DNA of 64,000 nt, from contig NZ_AYOY01000024.1 of the NCBI RefSeq assembly GCF_000508185.1, forward strand, positions 1 through 64,000. Direction: 5' to 3'. Each line of letters begins with the position of its first letter. The first letter of the stretch is position 1. Shown here in pieces: positions 26,343 through 35,870 of this stretch. Both the position numbers and the translations under genes were made by a program. This DNA is from Sphingobium sp. C100. GTDB taxonomy: Bacteria > Pseudomonadota > Alphaproteobacteria > Sphingomonadales > Sphingomonadaceae. The notes beneath the pieces were generated by a model that ran no database searches, was not told the DNA's origin, and saw nothing but the letters and a program-made list of their open reading frames with translations.

Positions 26343-29300
26343 TCAGGCTCGTTGCTTGGCCCGCACTACGAACAATGCCGCTGGCAGGAAGAGCAGGACC
26401 AGAGGCACCGCCGCCAGCAGGCCAAAGATGATCGCGATGGCAAGCGGCTGTTGCAAGCCCGCCCCACGGCTGACGCCAAGCGCGAGCGGCGCGAGGGTCA
26501 GCATGGCGATAAGTGCGGACATCAGGATCGGCCGCAAACGATTGGCGCCCGCGCGGCGCAGCGCATCCAGCCCCGCGCGCGCACCTTCCTCGATTTCGGC
26601 CAGATAGAAGATCACCAGTTCCGTCACCATGCCCACGACCATGGTAAGGCCCATCAGCGCGGAGATGTTGAGTTCCGTGCCTGTAACCCAAAGCCCGGCC
26701 AACACGGCGGCGGCAGCCAGCAGTACCGTGACGATCGCACACAGCGTCCAGGCCATATTCTCGAACAAGTACGTCATAAGCAGTGCGCTCAGCAGCAACG
26801 CGGCAGCGAACACCATCGCCATATCGGCGAAGCTCTTTTGCTGTTCGGCGTAGAGCCCGCCATAATCCACCCGAACCGACGAAGGAAGGTGAAGTCCGGC
26901 GACGGTCGTTTGTACGTCCTGCATCGCCGATCCCAGATCGCGACCTTCAAGGCGCGCGGTGACAGCGATCAGCGGCGAGAGGTCTTCGCGATTAATCTGC
27001 TGCTGTCCCCCTTCGATCCCGACCCGCGCGATCGACCCCAGCCGCACATTGCGACCGTCCGCAGTAGCGATCGGCAGTGCAGCGATCTGACTGACCCGGC
27101 TGCGCAAATCACTCGCCCCGCGCACGCGCACGCCAACCAACTGTTCGCCGATGCGGATGCTGGTCGCGACATTGCCACCGACGAACGCTGCGACCTGGCT
27201 GGCGACCATGTCCGGGTCCAACCCCTGCTGTGCGGCAAGCCCGGCATCGACCTTAACCACGACCGCGTCACCCGCGACCCGCAAGCCATCGACGATTTCC
27301 ACGACGCCAGATACCTGCCCCAGTGCCTTGCCGACGCGCGACGCCGCGTCGGCAAGCGTAGCGGGATCGTCACCGAACAGCTTGACCTCGATCGGCTGGG
27401 GCACGGCAGTGAGGTCGCCGATCAGATCTTCCATCAACTGCACCAGTTCGACCTGCAGGCCCGGCACTTTCGCTTCTATCTGGGCACGAATGTCGCTCAT
27501 CACCGCATCGATCGGGCGGCGCGACCCGCCTTTCAGCCGGACGAAGAAGTCGCCCTCATCGGCTTCGGTGAGGCCGCCGCCCAATTGCACGCCCAGGCGG
27601 CGCGAATAGCTTTCGACTTCGGGTGTCGCTGAAATGATCGCTTCAACCTGCTTCACCAGCCGATCGGTGTCGGCGAGCGATGCGCCGGGCTGGGCGGTGT
27701 AGTCGAGCACAAAGCCGCCCTCGTCCATCGCGGGCATGAAGCCCGACGGCAGATTATACCAGGACAGCGCGCCGATGGCGGCGAAGACCAGCGCTATGAG
27801 GCCCGCTGCCAGCCCCGGCCGCGCGAAGATCGGACGGCCGATCCTGGCATAGCCATGCTCCAGTCGAGCCATGAACCCACCGGCTTTCTCTGCCGCTTGC
27901 GCATCCTTGTCGCGCAACCAGCGGGCGGCGAGCAGCGGAATGACGAAACGCGCATAGAGCAGGGACAGTCCGAGCGCCGTCACGATCGTGATCGCCAGCG
28001 CCTTGAAAAAGCCCCCGCTGACCCCGCTGATGAAGCTCAGGGGTAAAAACACGATCATCGTCGCCAAGGTCGATCCGACCAGCGGTCGACTCATTTCCGA
28101 CGCCACCGCAAGCCGGGCCGATACGGTCGAGGCCGTCCCCTCCTGCATGCGCCGCATCATATGTTCCAGCATGACAACGGCGTCATCCACCACCAGACCC
28201 ACGGCCGCTGCCATGCCGCCCAGGGTCATCATGTTGAAGCTCAAGCCCAGCGCATAGAGCAGCATACAGGTGCCCGCGAGGACAGCAGGCAGCATCAGCC
28301 CGGTAATCAGCATCAACCGCCCCGATCGCAGGAACAGGAACAAAATGAGCCCGGCCAGCAGAGCACCCAGCAGGATCGCGTCGCGTACGGCATTGGCGGC
28401 TCCCGTCACGAGTTCCGACTGGTCATAGAAGGGCGTCACCGCCACGGTCACGGGCAGGCCCAGCGTTTTCAGCCGCGCATCGACCGCCGCAACGATCGCC
28501 ACCGTGTCGCCGGTCAGCGCCTGGCGGACGTTGATAAGCACAGCGCTGCGCCCGTTCGACGAAATCCGCACATAGTCGGGCTGGCCCGCAGGCCGCACGC
28601 TCGCCACTTGCTGCACCGTCACGACAGCCCCGCCCGCCGTCTTGATCGGCGTCGCCAGCAGGTCCGCCGCCGAGGTCAGCCGGCTCTGCACCAGCACGAG
28701 ATAGAGCCGGTGCCGGTCCTCCATCTTGCCCGTGCCGCGAATATCATTTGCTTTGCCCAGCGCGGTTATGATGTCGCTGATGCCAACACCAAATGCCTGC
28801 ATCCGCGCGGGATCGACATCGACCGCCAACTCACGCGGAGACCCGCCGAGGATGTCGACCGCCGCGACGCCCTGCACCGCGCTCACCGCCGGTCGCACCT
28901 TGAGTTCCGCGATCTGCCGCAGCGCCTGTTGGTCGAGCGACTGTGACGTGAGCGCTATGCCCAGCACCGGAAAGATGGTCGGGTCGGACCGGCGCACGTC
29001 GAACCGCGTGCCAGTCGGCAGATCGGGCAGCAAGGTCGCGAGCGCGCCCTGCGTGGCGAGCGTCGCGGCCACCATATCTTCGCCCCAGCCGAAATTGAGT
29101 GCGACGTCGGCAGCGCCCCGACTGGTGGTGGATCGTATCCGGGTCACGCCCGGCACCGCGCGCAGAGCGATTTCGACCGGGCGGCTGATTTCGGCCGCCA
29201 TCTGCCCCGCGTCGCGGTCGCCCGCATCGATCGTCACAACGACGCGCGGATAATCGATATGCGGAAACAGGCTGACCGGCATGCCCCGCGCCGCCAGAAG

Positions 29301-29369
29301 GCCACCCAGAGTGAGCAGGATCACCGCCAGCCAGATCGACCGGGCATGCCGTTCCAGCAGGCCCGTCAT
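26343..29369 (-). CDS. RND-family efflux pump, inner-membrane subunit
   Basis: 1008-residue proton-driven transporter. It has the RND layout: TM1 (SIWLAVILLTLGGLLAARGM), porter domain, TM2-6 with GLVVDDAVVMLEHMMRRM in TM4, a second porter domain and TM8-12 (MGLTMVVGMVTELVIFYLAE). The N-terminal FPHIDYPRVVVTIDAGDRDA and the TM4 acidic pair look closer to the heavy-metal (HME/CusA) side than to AcrB, but the length (about 1000) and weak metal-site evidence leave the substrate open. Its start overlaps the adaptor stop by ATGA. It is the third gene of an outer-membrane channel, adaptor, pump operon transcribed from 31725. Confidence 0.88.
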   Translation of the reverse strand: MTGLLERHARSIWLAVILLTLGGLLAARGMPVSLFPHIDYPRVVVTIDAGDRDAGQMAAEISRPVEIALRAVPGVTRIRSTTSRGAADVALNFGWGEDMVAATLATQGALATLLPDLPTGTRFDVRRSDPTIFPVLGIALTSQSLDQQALRQIAELKVRPAVSAVQGVAAVDILGGSPRELAVDVDPARMQAFGVGISDIITALGKANDIRGTGKMEDRHRLYLVLVQSRLTSAADLLATPIKTAGGAVVTVQQVASVRPAGQPDYVRISSNGRSAVLINVRQALTGDTVAIVAAVDARLKTLGLPVTVAVTPFYDQSELVTGAANAVRDAILLGALLAGLILFLFLRSGRLMLITGLMLPAVLAGTCMLLYALGLSFNMMTLGGMAAAVGLVVDDAVVMLEHMMRRMQEGTASTVSARLAVASEMSRPLVGSTLATMIVFLPLSFISGVSGGFFKALAITIVTALGLSLLYARFVIPLLAARWLRDKDAQAAEKAGGFMARLEHGYARIGRPIFARPGLAAGLIALVFAAIGALSWYNLPSGFMPAMDEGGFVLDYTAQPGASLADTDRLVKQVEAIISATPEVESYSRRLGVQLGGGLTEADEGDFFVRLKGGSRRPIDAVMSDIRAQIEAKVPGLQVELVQLMEDLIGDLTAVPQPIEVKLFGDDPATLADAASRVGKALGQVSGVVEIVDGLRVAGDAVVVKVDAGLAAQQGLDPDMVASQVAAFVGGNVATSIRIGEQLVGVRVRGASDLRSRVSQIAALPIATADGRNVRLGSIARVGIEGGQQQINREDLSPLIAVTARLEGRDLGSAMQDVQTTVAGLHLPSSVRVDYGGLYAEQQKSFADMAMVFAAALLLSALLMTYLFENMAWTLCAIVTVLLAAAAVLAGLWVTGTELNISALMGLTMVVGMVTELVIFYLAEIEEGARAGLDALRRAGANRLRPILMSALIAMLTLAPLALGVSRGAGLQQPLAIAIIFGLLAAVPLVLLFLPAALFVVRAKQRA

Positions 29370-30379
29370 TTGAGCCGCACCTTCATGCCGTCATTCAGCG
29401 CCGTGCCACCCGCAACGACCACATTTTCGCCCGCCGCCAGCCCGTGCGTCACGGATACCAACGTGCCGTCAGTCGGCCCCGTGGTGATGTCGCGCCGATT
29501 GGCCACTCCCTTCGCCACGACATAGACATAGGGCTGTCCGGCATCGTCCAGCAATGCGGCATAGGGGATAACGAGCGATGGCGCGCCGCCTCTCAAGGAC
29601 AGTTCCCCACTGAGCGGCTCGCCCGGCCTCATCTGTGCCGCGGCGGGCAGATCGGCATAGACGGATGCCAGCCGGGTCTGCGCATCGACCACCGGATCGA
29701 CAGTGCTGACCCGCACGGCGAACATCTCTCTGCCCGCACCGCGCGATATATGGATCGATGCGCCCGGCTTCAGGGTGCTGGCCGTCATCGGATCTACGCC
29801 GAAGTGCGCGCGTGCTGCGCCGTTACCGCTGATCGACACGATCGTCGCGCCGGCCGCGACCAGATCGCCCGCTACATTGGCGATCGCTTGGACATGCCCG
29901 GCAATCGGCGCACGCAATATCAGGCTGCGTCCCGTCAAGCCGCTGACCGTTGCATTAGCGCTCGCCAATGCGGCATGCGCTGTCTCCACATCCGCATCGC
30001 TCACCAGCCCGTCGCCTCGCATCCGCAACGCGCGCGCATAGGCAGCGCTCGCCACCCGCGCGTCGCTTCGCGCCCTGGCGATGTCGGAGGTTGCGGTAGG
30101 CCCCGGCGCGAGGCGCACGATCGCCTGGCCCGGCGCAACCGCCGATCCGACCGGCGCTTCTATCGATACCATACGCGCTTCGATCGGCGCCGTCAGGCTG
30201 GCGCGCCCGCCCGGGCCGCTGTCCGCCGTGCCGTACAGCCGGATCGTTTCACCCACCGTCTGCGTGCTCGCGGCTGCCAGGCTCACCAGCGCTTCGGGTG
30301 CGGGCGTTGCATAGTTCGTCGCACCGGAACACCCGCTCAGGAGAACCAGCGCCAGGGCGGCGGACAGAATCATCTTCAT
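29366..30379 (-). CDS. RND efflux periplasmic adaptor (membrane fusion protein), lipoprotein
   Basis: HlyD-type adaptor that links the inner-membrane pump to the outer-membrane channel. A GTG at 30385 would add two residues, but the ATG at 30379 overlaps the channel gene's stop exactly by ATGA, so I use it (337 residues). The lipobox is LLSGCSG. The lipoyl-like halves are ARMVSIEAPVGSAVAPGQAI and LILRAPIAGHVQAIANVAGD, with a short alpha-helical hairpin between them. The beta-barrel and membrane-proximal regions follow (DTQTRLASVY-type pattern is seen here as DAQTRLASVYADLPAAAQMR). Confidence 0.86.
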   Translation of the reverse strand: MKMILSAALALVLLSGCSGATNYATPAPEALVSLAAASTQTVGETIRLYGTADSGPGGRASLTAPIEARMVSIEAPVGSAVAPGQAIVRLAPGPTATSDIARARSDARVASAAYARALRMRGDGLVSDADVETAHAALASANATVSGLTGRSLILRAPIAGHVQAIANVAGDLVAAGATIVSISGNGAARAHFGVDPMTASTLKPGASIHISRGAGREMFAVRVSTVDPVVDAQTRLASVYADLPAAAQMRPGEPLSGELSLRGGAPSLVIPYAALLDDAGQPYVYVVAKGVANRRDITTGPTDGTLVSVTHGLAAGENVVVAGGTALNDGMKVRLK

Positions 30380-31725
30380 TTCCACTGCTCCCGTGGCATA
30401 CCCGTCAACAATTCGAGCGCGATCATCTGTTCGGCCATATCCTGCGCCGACTGGGTAGATTGCATTTGCCGGTCGCGGGCGACCTGTTCGGCGGTCTGCG
30501 CGGCCGCGTCTGACAAGTCGCCGCGCGTCGCGGCCTTGCGGCTCTTCGCAGCGAAACGGGTCGCGCCATCCAGCCCGGCCTGTTGCGCGCCAAATTGCGC
30601 GCGCGCTACCTTCAAGCCGGAAATGGCCGCGGCGATTTCAGCCCGCGTCTGGAAAAGCCGGGCTTCATATTCGGCCTTGAGCGCTGCGCGCGTCGCCGTT
30701 TCCACAGCGACCCCGCCGCGATTACGATTCCACAGCGGCAGAGTGAAGCCGATTGCCGGACCCAGCGTCACATTCTTGCCAGTATCGCGCCCTGCATTCA
30801 CGGTCAGGTCGAGCGACGGAAACTGGTCCAGTACCGCCTTGCGCAGCGCCGCCTCCTGAGCATCATAACCATCTCGCAATGCGCGCAGATCGGCACGTTC
30901 CGTGCTGGCCAGAGCAAAAAGACCGTCGGCATCGGGCATTCCATTGAAGGGCGTTGCAGGAGCGATCGTCAACATGGTCTGCGGCGGCAGGCCAAGCAGC
31001 CGGTTCAGCTCCAGCCGCGCCGCCGCCAGATCCTTCTGCGCCTGCCGGGCCACGTCGCCGGCGTCGCTCGCCGCGATCCGCGCGGTCTGGAGCGCGTCGG
31101 CGGCGACATCGCCACGCCTGGTAGCAGCCACATAACGCGCGAGCAGCTTTTCCGTCGACATCTGGCTGGCGTCGGTCAAACGGACTTTCCGTTCCAACGC
31201 ATCGATCCGAACCGCCTGCAACCGCGCCTGCCCCGCCGTCTGCCATTCGGCCCACACAAGATCGGTGCGCGCCTGTCGGCGTTCGGCCTGCGCCTTCGCA
31301 ACGACCGCGCCGCGCGTGCGTAACGCATTGAGGTCCAGCCCCAGAGCGCTCGTCAGGGCATCGACCGGATCGGCACCGGACAACAAATGATCGACCCCCA
31401 GCGAAATCGTCGGATCAGGCATCAACCCGGCCGCGAAGACCTGTGCATCGCTCACGCGCGTGCGAACGCGCAGCGCCTTGAGATCGGGGTTGGCCATGAC
31501 TGCGAGCGACGCTATCGCGCGATCGTCGAGCGGCGCGGACAGGTCGATGGCAAGCGTCGCGGCCGACGACGCGCCATATTCGCGCACGAAGGCCGGCCCG
31601 GCCGGTGTCGCCGAGACCGACAATGGATCGGGCGCGTAGCGCGCGCACGCGCAGGGCGCAATGCACAACAACGCAACCAGAAGGCGATTCGCTAGGGGAT
31701 GCAGGATGATATCTCGTCTGGCCAC
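30376..31725 (-). CDS. TolC-like outer-membrane efflux channel
   Basis: 449-residue outer-membrane factor. The GTG start at 31725 is needed because no ATG precedes the signal-peptide-like LLVALLCIAPCACARYAPDP; the cysteine in that stretch could be lipidated. The channel shows repeated long coiled-coil segments (AVMANPDLKALRVRTRVSDA; AQKDLAAARLELNRLLGLPP; GFTLPLWNRNRGGVAVETAT), the typical OEP duplication. It is the first gene of the tripartite RND operon and overlaps the adaptor by 4 bp. Confidence 0.85.
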   Translation of the reverse strand: MARRDIILHPLANRLLVALLCIAPCACARYAPDPLSVSATPAGPAFVREYGASSAATLAIDLSAPLDDRAIASLAVMANPDLKALRVRTRVSDAQVFAAGLMPDPTISLGVDHLLSGADPVDALTSALGLDLNALRTRGAVVAKAQAERRQARTDLVWAEWQTAGQARLQAVRIDALERKVRLTDASQMSTEKLLARYVAATRRGDVAADALQTARIAASDAGDVARQAQKDLAAARLELNRLLGLPPQTMLTIAPATPFNGMPDADGLFALASTERADLRALRDGYDAQEAALRKAVLDQFPSLDLTVNAGRDTGKNVTLGPAIGFTLPLWNRNRGGVAVETATRAALKAEYEARLFQTRAEIAAAISGLKVARAQFGAQQAGLDGATRFAAKSRKAATRGDLSDAAAQTAEQVARDRQMQSTQSAQDMAEQMIALELLTGMPREQWK

Positions 31726-32011
31726 GTTTTGCTGCTGATTGTTTCTGACGCATCACTCTTTAGAAGCTCGCGCGACATTGCCAATTTACAATTCCCCAAT
31801 CAGGATGATCCTGTAGCGAGCGGATCAGTCGCAGTTGCGCAACGCCCACCAGATCAACCGCACCATCAGTGGCCAGCAATCACAGCTAAACCGATGCTTG
31901 AATCCCGGTTCATCAGAAGGGAGAGGCTTTAAAGGCTTCCGTTCGGCACGTGACCGGCATCTCAGATCGGCGATCGGAAGCGGCACGGTGACGACATCGG
32001 GCAGCGAAAGG
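31726..32011. other. Intergenic stretch between efflux operon and glycan genes
   Basis: About 285 bp between the channel start and the next minus-strand stop. A minus frame ending at 31825 reads a 76-residue product with KHRFSCDCWPLMVRLIWWAL near its end. It has no recognisable motif and no usable start or neighbour support, so I do not call it. The stretch probably holds the efflux operon's promoter. Confidence 0.4.
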
Positions 32012-33184
32012 TCATGCCGCATGGCGCCGTACCCCGCCGAACTGCGCAAAGGCATAGAACAGTCGGGCGAAATGGTCGTCCATCGTCATGACCAATGCCG
32101 CATGGCGCACCGTTCGTGCGCGATATGCCGAAGGATCGGTGGCCAGGAAGCGCGCGATCACTCGCGCCATGCTGCTCGTCTCGCCGGCACGGAAGTGGAG
32201 CCCCATCCCGTCACCAACCTGATCGGCCGCGCCACCCGCATCGGGCGCGATCAACGGCAGGCCGCTCGCGCGTGCCTCGGCCGCGACCATGCAGAACGTC
32301 TCCGCGTCGCAGCCATGGACCAGAGCGTCGGCACTCGCCAGCAGGTCGGCCATCGCCGCGCGATCACGCGTCGGCGCCAGCAACTGGATATGCGGATTAT
32401 GCGCGGCCGCCCGCTGCACCCGCGCACTGTCGCGGCCGTCGCCCACGATCACCAGTCCGACCGGCTGACCATAGCCCGCCGACGTCACAGCTTCGATCAC
32501 CATCGGCCATCGCTTTTCCGGCGCGTGACGGCCAACGCCGATCAACAGCGTGGCGTCGCGCGGCAACCCGCACCGTTCCAGCAGCCGCGCACGCAGCGCC
32601 TCGTCCCGCCGTTGTGGCGAAAATATGCCCGGCTCCACCCCCATGGGCATGGTTGCCACCCGCGTCAGGCCGCCGTCCCGCAGCCGTTGCGACAATCCTT
32701 CGCTGGCGCTCACCACCATATCGAACTGACTGTCGAGCCGCCGCAGATGCCGCCAGTACCAGTCGAACCCGCGATCGATCGTCTGACGCGTGGCGACCGA
32801 TCCGAACCAGCGATAGGCATAGGCCGACAATGGATCGGCATGCATGATGAGCGCGCGCGGCGCATAGCCACGCCAGCGCCCGACCATCGCCGCGCTGGAC
32901 CAAGGCGACGACGCTTCGACCAGATCGGGCTGCAACCGGTCGAGCATCATATGGAGCGATGCTTCGTCGTTGAAATAATGATAGCGTCGGTCGAGCGGAA
33001 AACGGCGCGCGGCGAGGGTGACGATCCGGCCGCCCTCCCGCTCCACGACATCGTCATTGGTGCCCGGCGCCAAGATGATGACCTCATGACCGGCAGCGGC
33101 GCCGGCGCTCAGTTTGCGCTCGACATAGGTCTTCACCCCGCCCCCCTGCGGAGCATAGAAAGCGCAGACATCCACGATACGCAT
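32012..33184 (-). CDS. Glycosyltransferase family 4 (GT-B)
   Basis: 390-residue retaining glycosyltransferase. The start MRIVDVCAFYAPQGGGVKTY is the canonical GT4 acceptor-side Gly-rich loop. The donor half has LLIGVGRHAPEKRWPMVIEA and the EX7E region CDAETFCMVAAEARASGLPL. It is the last gene of a minus-strand run of glycan genes that begins at 37369. The DUF2141 protein stops 4 bp before its start, so they are probably co-transcribed. Sugar specificity cannot be read. Confidence 0.87.
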   Translation of the reverse strand: MRIVDVCAFYAPQGGGVKTYVERKLSAGAAAGHEVIILAPGTNDDVVEREGGRIVTLAARRFPLDRRYHYFNDEASLHMMLDRLQPDLVEASSPWSSAAMVGRWRGYAPRALIMHADPLSAYAYRWFGSVATRQTIDRGFDWYWRHLRRLDSQFDMVVSASEGLSQRLRDGGLTRVATMPMGVEPGIFSPQRRDEALRARLLERCGLPRDATLLIGVGRHAPEKRWPMVIEAVTSAGYGQPVGLVIVGDGRDSARVQRAAAHNPHIQLLAPTRDRAAMADLLASADALVHGCDAETFCMVAAEARASGLPLIAPDAGGAADQVGDGMGLHFRAGETSSMARVIARFLATDPSAYRARTVRHAALVMTMDDHFARLFYAFAQFGGVRRHAA

Positions 33185-33188
33185 GGGC

Positions 33189-33689
33189 TTATCCCTTCAG
33201 GGGACCGAAGGAGAGCAGGCCCCGTCGGTAGTTGAGGATGATGGAGACATGAGCAGGCCCGTTGCCCACGATCGCACTGGCTGCCGCCGCCGAGGGCTTT
33301 GATATGCCCAGCCTGGGATTGCCTGCGAAACCGATACCGTCGGTAGAGACTTCGAACCGGCGGTTGCCGTTGCGATCATGCAGCAAGCTGAGCGCGTAGC
33401 GACCAGCTCCTGGCGCCCGGATGCACAGCGACACCGGCCCCGATGGCGGCACGGCCACCTCGACCCGACGAAAGGCCTTGCCCGCAGCGATCAGGACATT
33501 GTCGTCGGCCAGAAAATCACTGTCGTTTGCGGGATAGATTTCCAGCTTCAGGCGACCCTGTCGGTCCTTGATCCCTACCACATCGACCAGAAAGGCGGCG
33601 CCATGCTCCTCCGGGCGGCATTGCCCCTCCGCCTTGCCCAGATCGGGCGAGGAGGACATGGCAGCCAGCAGCATCAGCGCCCCGATCAT
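33189..33689 (-). CDS. DUF2141-domain exported protein
   Basis: 166-residue small protein. The frame is open upstream to 34097 but there overlaps a membrane protein on the same strand. The ATG at 33689 overlaps that gene's stop at 33686 and opens a short signal peptide (MIGALMLLAAMSSSP). The mature domain matches DUF2141: FLVDVVGIKDRQGRLKLEIY, AGRYALSLLHDRNGNRRFEV and a C-terminal NPRLGISKPSAAAAS. DUF2141 proteins are periplasmic beta-sandwiches of unknown function that often sit beside glycan and carotenoid genes. Confidence 0.78.
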   Translation of the reverse strand: MIGALMLLAAMSSSPDLGKAEGQCRPEEHGAAFLVDVVGIKDRQGRLKLEIYPANDSDFLADDNVLIAAGKAFRRVEVAVPPSGPVSLCIRAPGAGRYALSLLHDRNGNRRFEVSTDGIGFAGNPRLGISKPSAAAASAIVGNGPAHVSIILNYRRGLLSFGPLKG

Positions 33690-34642
33690 GCCCGTGATTC
33701 CCGCATCAATTCGATGCTGCCCAACACCATGCCCACCAGCAGATGCGCGGCCAGGATCAGGCTGGCCATCAAAGCCATGGCCGACACGATGTTGTTGCCC
33801 GGTCCGATCAGGAACGCCGTCATCCCCGCGAACACGACATCCTTGTTGGGCAGAAACGGCAGGCGCGAAACCAGTTGGCGCAGCGTTCCCAGCAGCAGCC
33901 ACCAGCTCAGATCGACGATGGGCAACAGCATGTGCCACATCGCCGCCGCCAGAAATGTCGTAGCGATAACGCGCGCGAGATGGATCGCCGCAACCCGCCA
34001 CAATTCGGGACGTGGCAGCGTGAACAGCCGTTTGCGCAAGACCATCGCAATCAACGACGTGCCCAGCACGAACAGCACCGAGCCGATTATGTCCCAATGG
34101 CTCGACCCGATATTAAGGGCATCGAACAGAGGAATGGCGACCACCACCATCGCCAGCGTTACGACATTGCCGACCAGCGCGGACAGGATTGTCACGTCCT
34201 TGAGCGCCCCGAACGGCGCCGTCTTGATCTGCGCATTGCGCCGCGCCCAGGCGTAGAAATAGACCTCGCCCAGATAGCCCAGCAATATCTCGTTGCTGAC
34301 CAGCTTGCGCATCAGCGCACCAAAACCTTCGATAGGAATGTTCCATAACCGCCGGAAGATCATCCATTCGGAGATTGGGCTAGCGGCGTAATGGAGAAGG
34401 AAGGTCAGCCAGAAGACCGGGCTTGTGGGCATCATCAACCATAGATTATCGACGTCCAGCCCCCGAAACTGAACGAGGGCGACTGCCAGGATCAGGATGG
34501 ACACAACCGGGCCGGCCCATCGCGTCCAGTTGCGACCCGATCGAATCAACGGCGCAGGATCGAGCGCGCGCCCGACCTGATTTTCAAATTTGTTGTCAGT
34601 GGGTTGAAGGATGATAGTGCCGGAAGTCTGGAGACCGGTCAT
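33686..34642 (-). CDS. Flippase-like membrane protein (lysylphosphatidylglycerol synthase TM/UPF0104-like)
   Basis: 318-residue protein with about 8 hydrophobic segments after a polar N-terminus. They include WAGPVVSILILAVALVQFRG, WLLLGTLRQLVSRLPFLPNK, VVFAGMTAFLIGPGNNIVSA and LILAAHLLVGMVLGSIEL. The arrangement resembles the flippase-like domain of LPG synthases and COG0392-type proteins that often accompany glycosyltransferases. It sits between a GT4 gene and the DUF2141 gene, whose start it overlaps by 4 bp. It may present a lipid substrate to the neighbouring transferases; the family assignment is moderate. Confidence 0.6.
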   Translation of the reverse strand: MTGLQTSGTIILQPTDNKFENQVGRALDPAPLIRSGRNWTRWAGPVVSILILAVALVQFRGLDVDNLWLMMPTSPVFWLTFLLHYAASPISEWMIFRRLWNIPIEGFGALMRKLVSNEILLGYLGEVYFYAWARRNAQIKTAPFGALKDVTILSALVGNVVTLAMVVVAIPLFDALNIGSSHWDIIGSVLFVLGTSLIAMVLRKRLFTLPRPELWRVAAIHLARVIATTFLAAAMWHMLLPIVDLSWWLLLGTLRQLVSRLPFLPNKDVVFAGMTAFLIGPGNNIVSAMALMASLILAAHLLVGMVLGSIELMRESRA

Positions 34643-34697
34643 ATACTTCTCTTCGCTATTGGTTCGGTCGCAGAGACGACGCCTTGCCGACCGCGCC

Positions 34698-35870
34698 TCA
34701 GTTCAGCGCGATAATTTTTCCATAGGCTTCGGGCGCATGAACGGTCGCGGCAAAAGTCACCAGATAGGCGTCTGCCGCATCCTCGATCGTGAAGCGCCGG
34801 GCCTGTCTCAGGCTGGCGGCGTCATCCTGGCGGATGGCGTCGGCCTGCCCCAATGCGGTTCCGAAACCGGCTTCATCGCCGACCGCCACGATGCAGGCCA
34901 GCTTACCGTCCCCCATCATCGCCCCTATGCTGCGACTGGATTGGGTGGTGATGACGGGAAGGCCTGCCGCCAGCGCTTCCAGCAACACGGCAGGCACGCC
35001 TTCATAATCGGACGAGAGCAGGAACAGGTCGAAATCGGTAAGGCGGCTGGCCGGGTCAGGCACATGGCCGGGCAGCATGATCCGTCCGCCAAGCCCCAGT
35101 TTCGCAATCAGCGCCTCCAATACGGGCCGCTCGCGCCCTTCGCCATAGATGGTCAGCGTGTCGGCGGGCCGTGCGCCGCGCGCGAAGGCCCGGATCATCA
35201 ACGGGAAATTCTTTTGCCGGGCAAGCCGCCCTATCGACACGAACCGGCAACCCTTGCCCCGCTGTGGACGCGGCAAGGCGCGCAGCCGGTCGATCTGGCC
35301 GCGCGACAATGCGGGGTCGGGAATGATGCTGATGGCATGGGGATCCGGGCGAATGGCCGCTACAATCTCTGCTTCCATCGGGCCCTCCATCCCCACGAAA
35401 TGATCGATGAAGCGTCCCTGTATCCGCAACCACAGATGATAGATCCGGCGCACCGGCCAGATCATGTCGCGCCGGTCCAGATCATTGCTGATCTTCGCCA
35501 CCACCGGCGGGCATTGGCGACCCAGCAGAATCTTCATCGCCACGACGACGACCGCATAGCTGTTCCCGGCGCAAAACAGGATATCGGGCCGGGTTCGCCT
35601 GATCGTCGCGGGCAGCGTCGCGATCATCCACAATGTTTCGCACCATCCGACCGGAAAGGGCGGCGCGGGCATGACATAATCCAGCCGATCACCAAATTCG
35701 GCCGCCATCGCGCCCGACGCGCGGCCCATGAACAGCGGCGCATCGACACCTTGGCTTCGCCATCGCAGGATCAGGCGCAACGCAATGCGCTCGACCCCGC
35801 CAGGTTCAAAGCTGTGCAGGAAGGTGAGTATGCGCAAGCACGGTCTCGTCACGAGGAAGCAGGTCGCCAT
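34698..35870 (-). CDS. Glycosyltransferase family 4 (GT-B)
   Basis: 390-residue transferase if started at the ATG at 35870; the open frame continues to 35984 in a different-looking tail over the deacetylase. A TTG at 35837 (giving a canonical MRILTFLHSFEPGGVERIAL) is the other likely start. The donor-side motifs are FVSIGRLARQKNFPLMIRAF and SSDYEGVPAVLLEALAAGLP, a standard EX7E region. The gene overlaps the 3' end of the deacetylase gene, so they are co-transcribed and coupled. With 32012 and 21094 it is one of three GT4 enzymes in the island. Confidence 0.86.
   Translation of the reverse strand: MATCFLVTRPCLRILTFLHSFEPGGVERIALRLILRWRSQGVDAPLFMGRASGAMAAEFGDRLDYVMPAPPFPVGWCETLWMIATLPATIRRTRPDILFCAGNSYAVVVVAMKILLGRQCPPVVAKISNDLDRRDMIWPVRRIYHLWLRIQGRFIDHFVGMEGPMEAEIVAAIRPDPHAISIIPDPALSRGQIDRLRALPRPQRGKGCRFVSIGRLARQKNFPLMIRAFARGARPADTLTIYGEGRERPVLEALIAKLGLGGRIMLPGHVPDPASRLTDFDLFLLSSDYEGVPAVLLEALAAGLPVITTQSSRSIGAMMGDGKLACIVAVGDEAGFGTALGQADAIRQDDAASLRQARRFTIEDAADAYLVTFAATVHAPEAYGKIIALN

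Noticed and set aside
31825-32055. 76-residue minus-strand frame between the efflux operon and the GT4 gene
   Set aside because: Some protein-like residues but no family, and its start overlaps the end of the GT4 gene; too weak to call.
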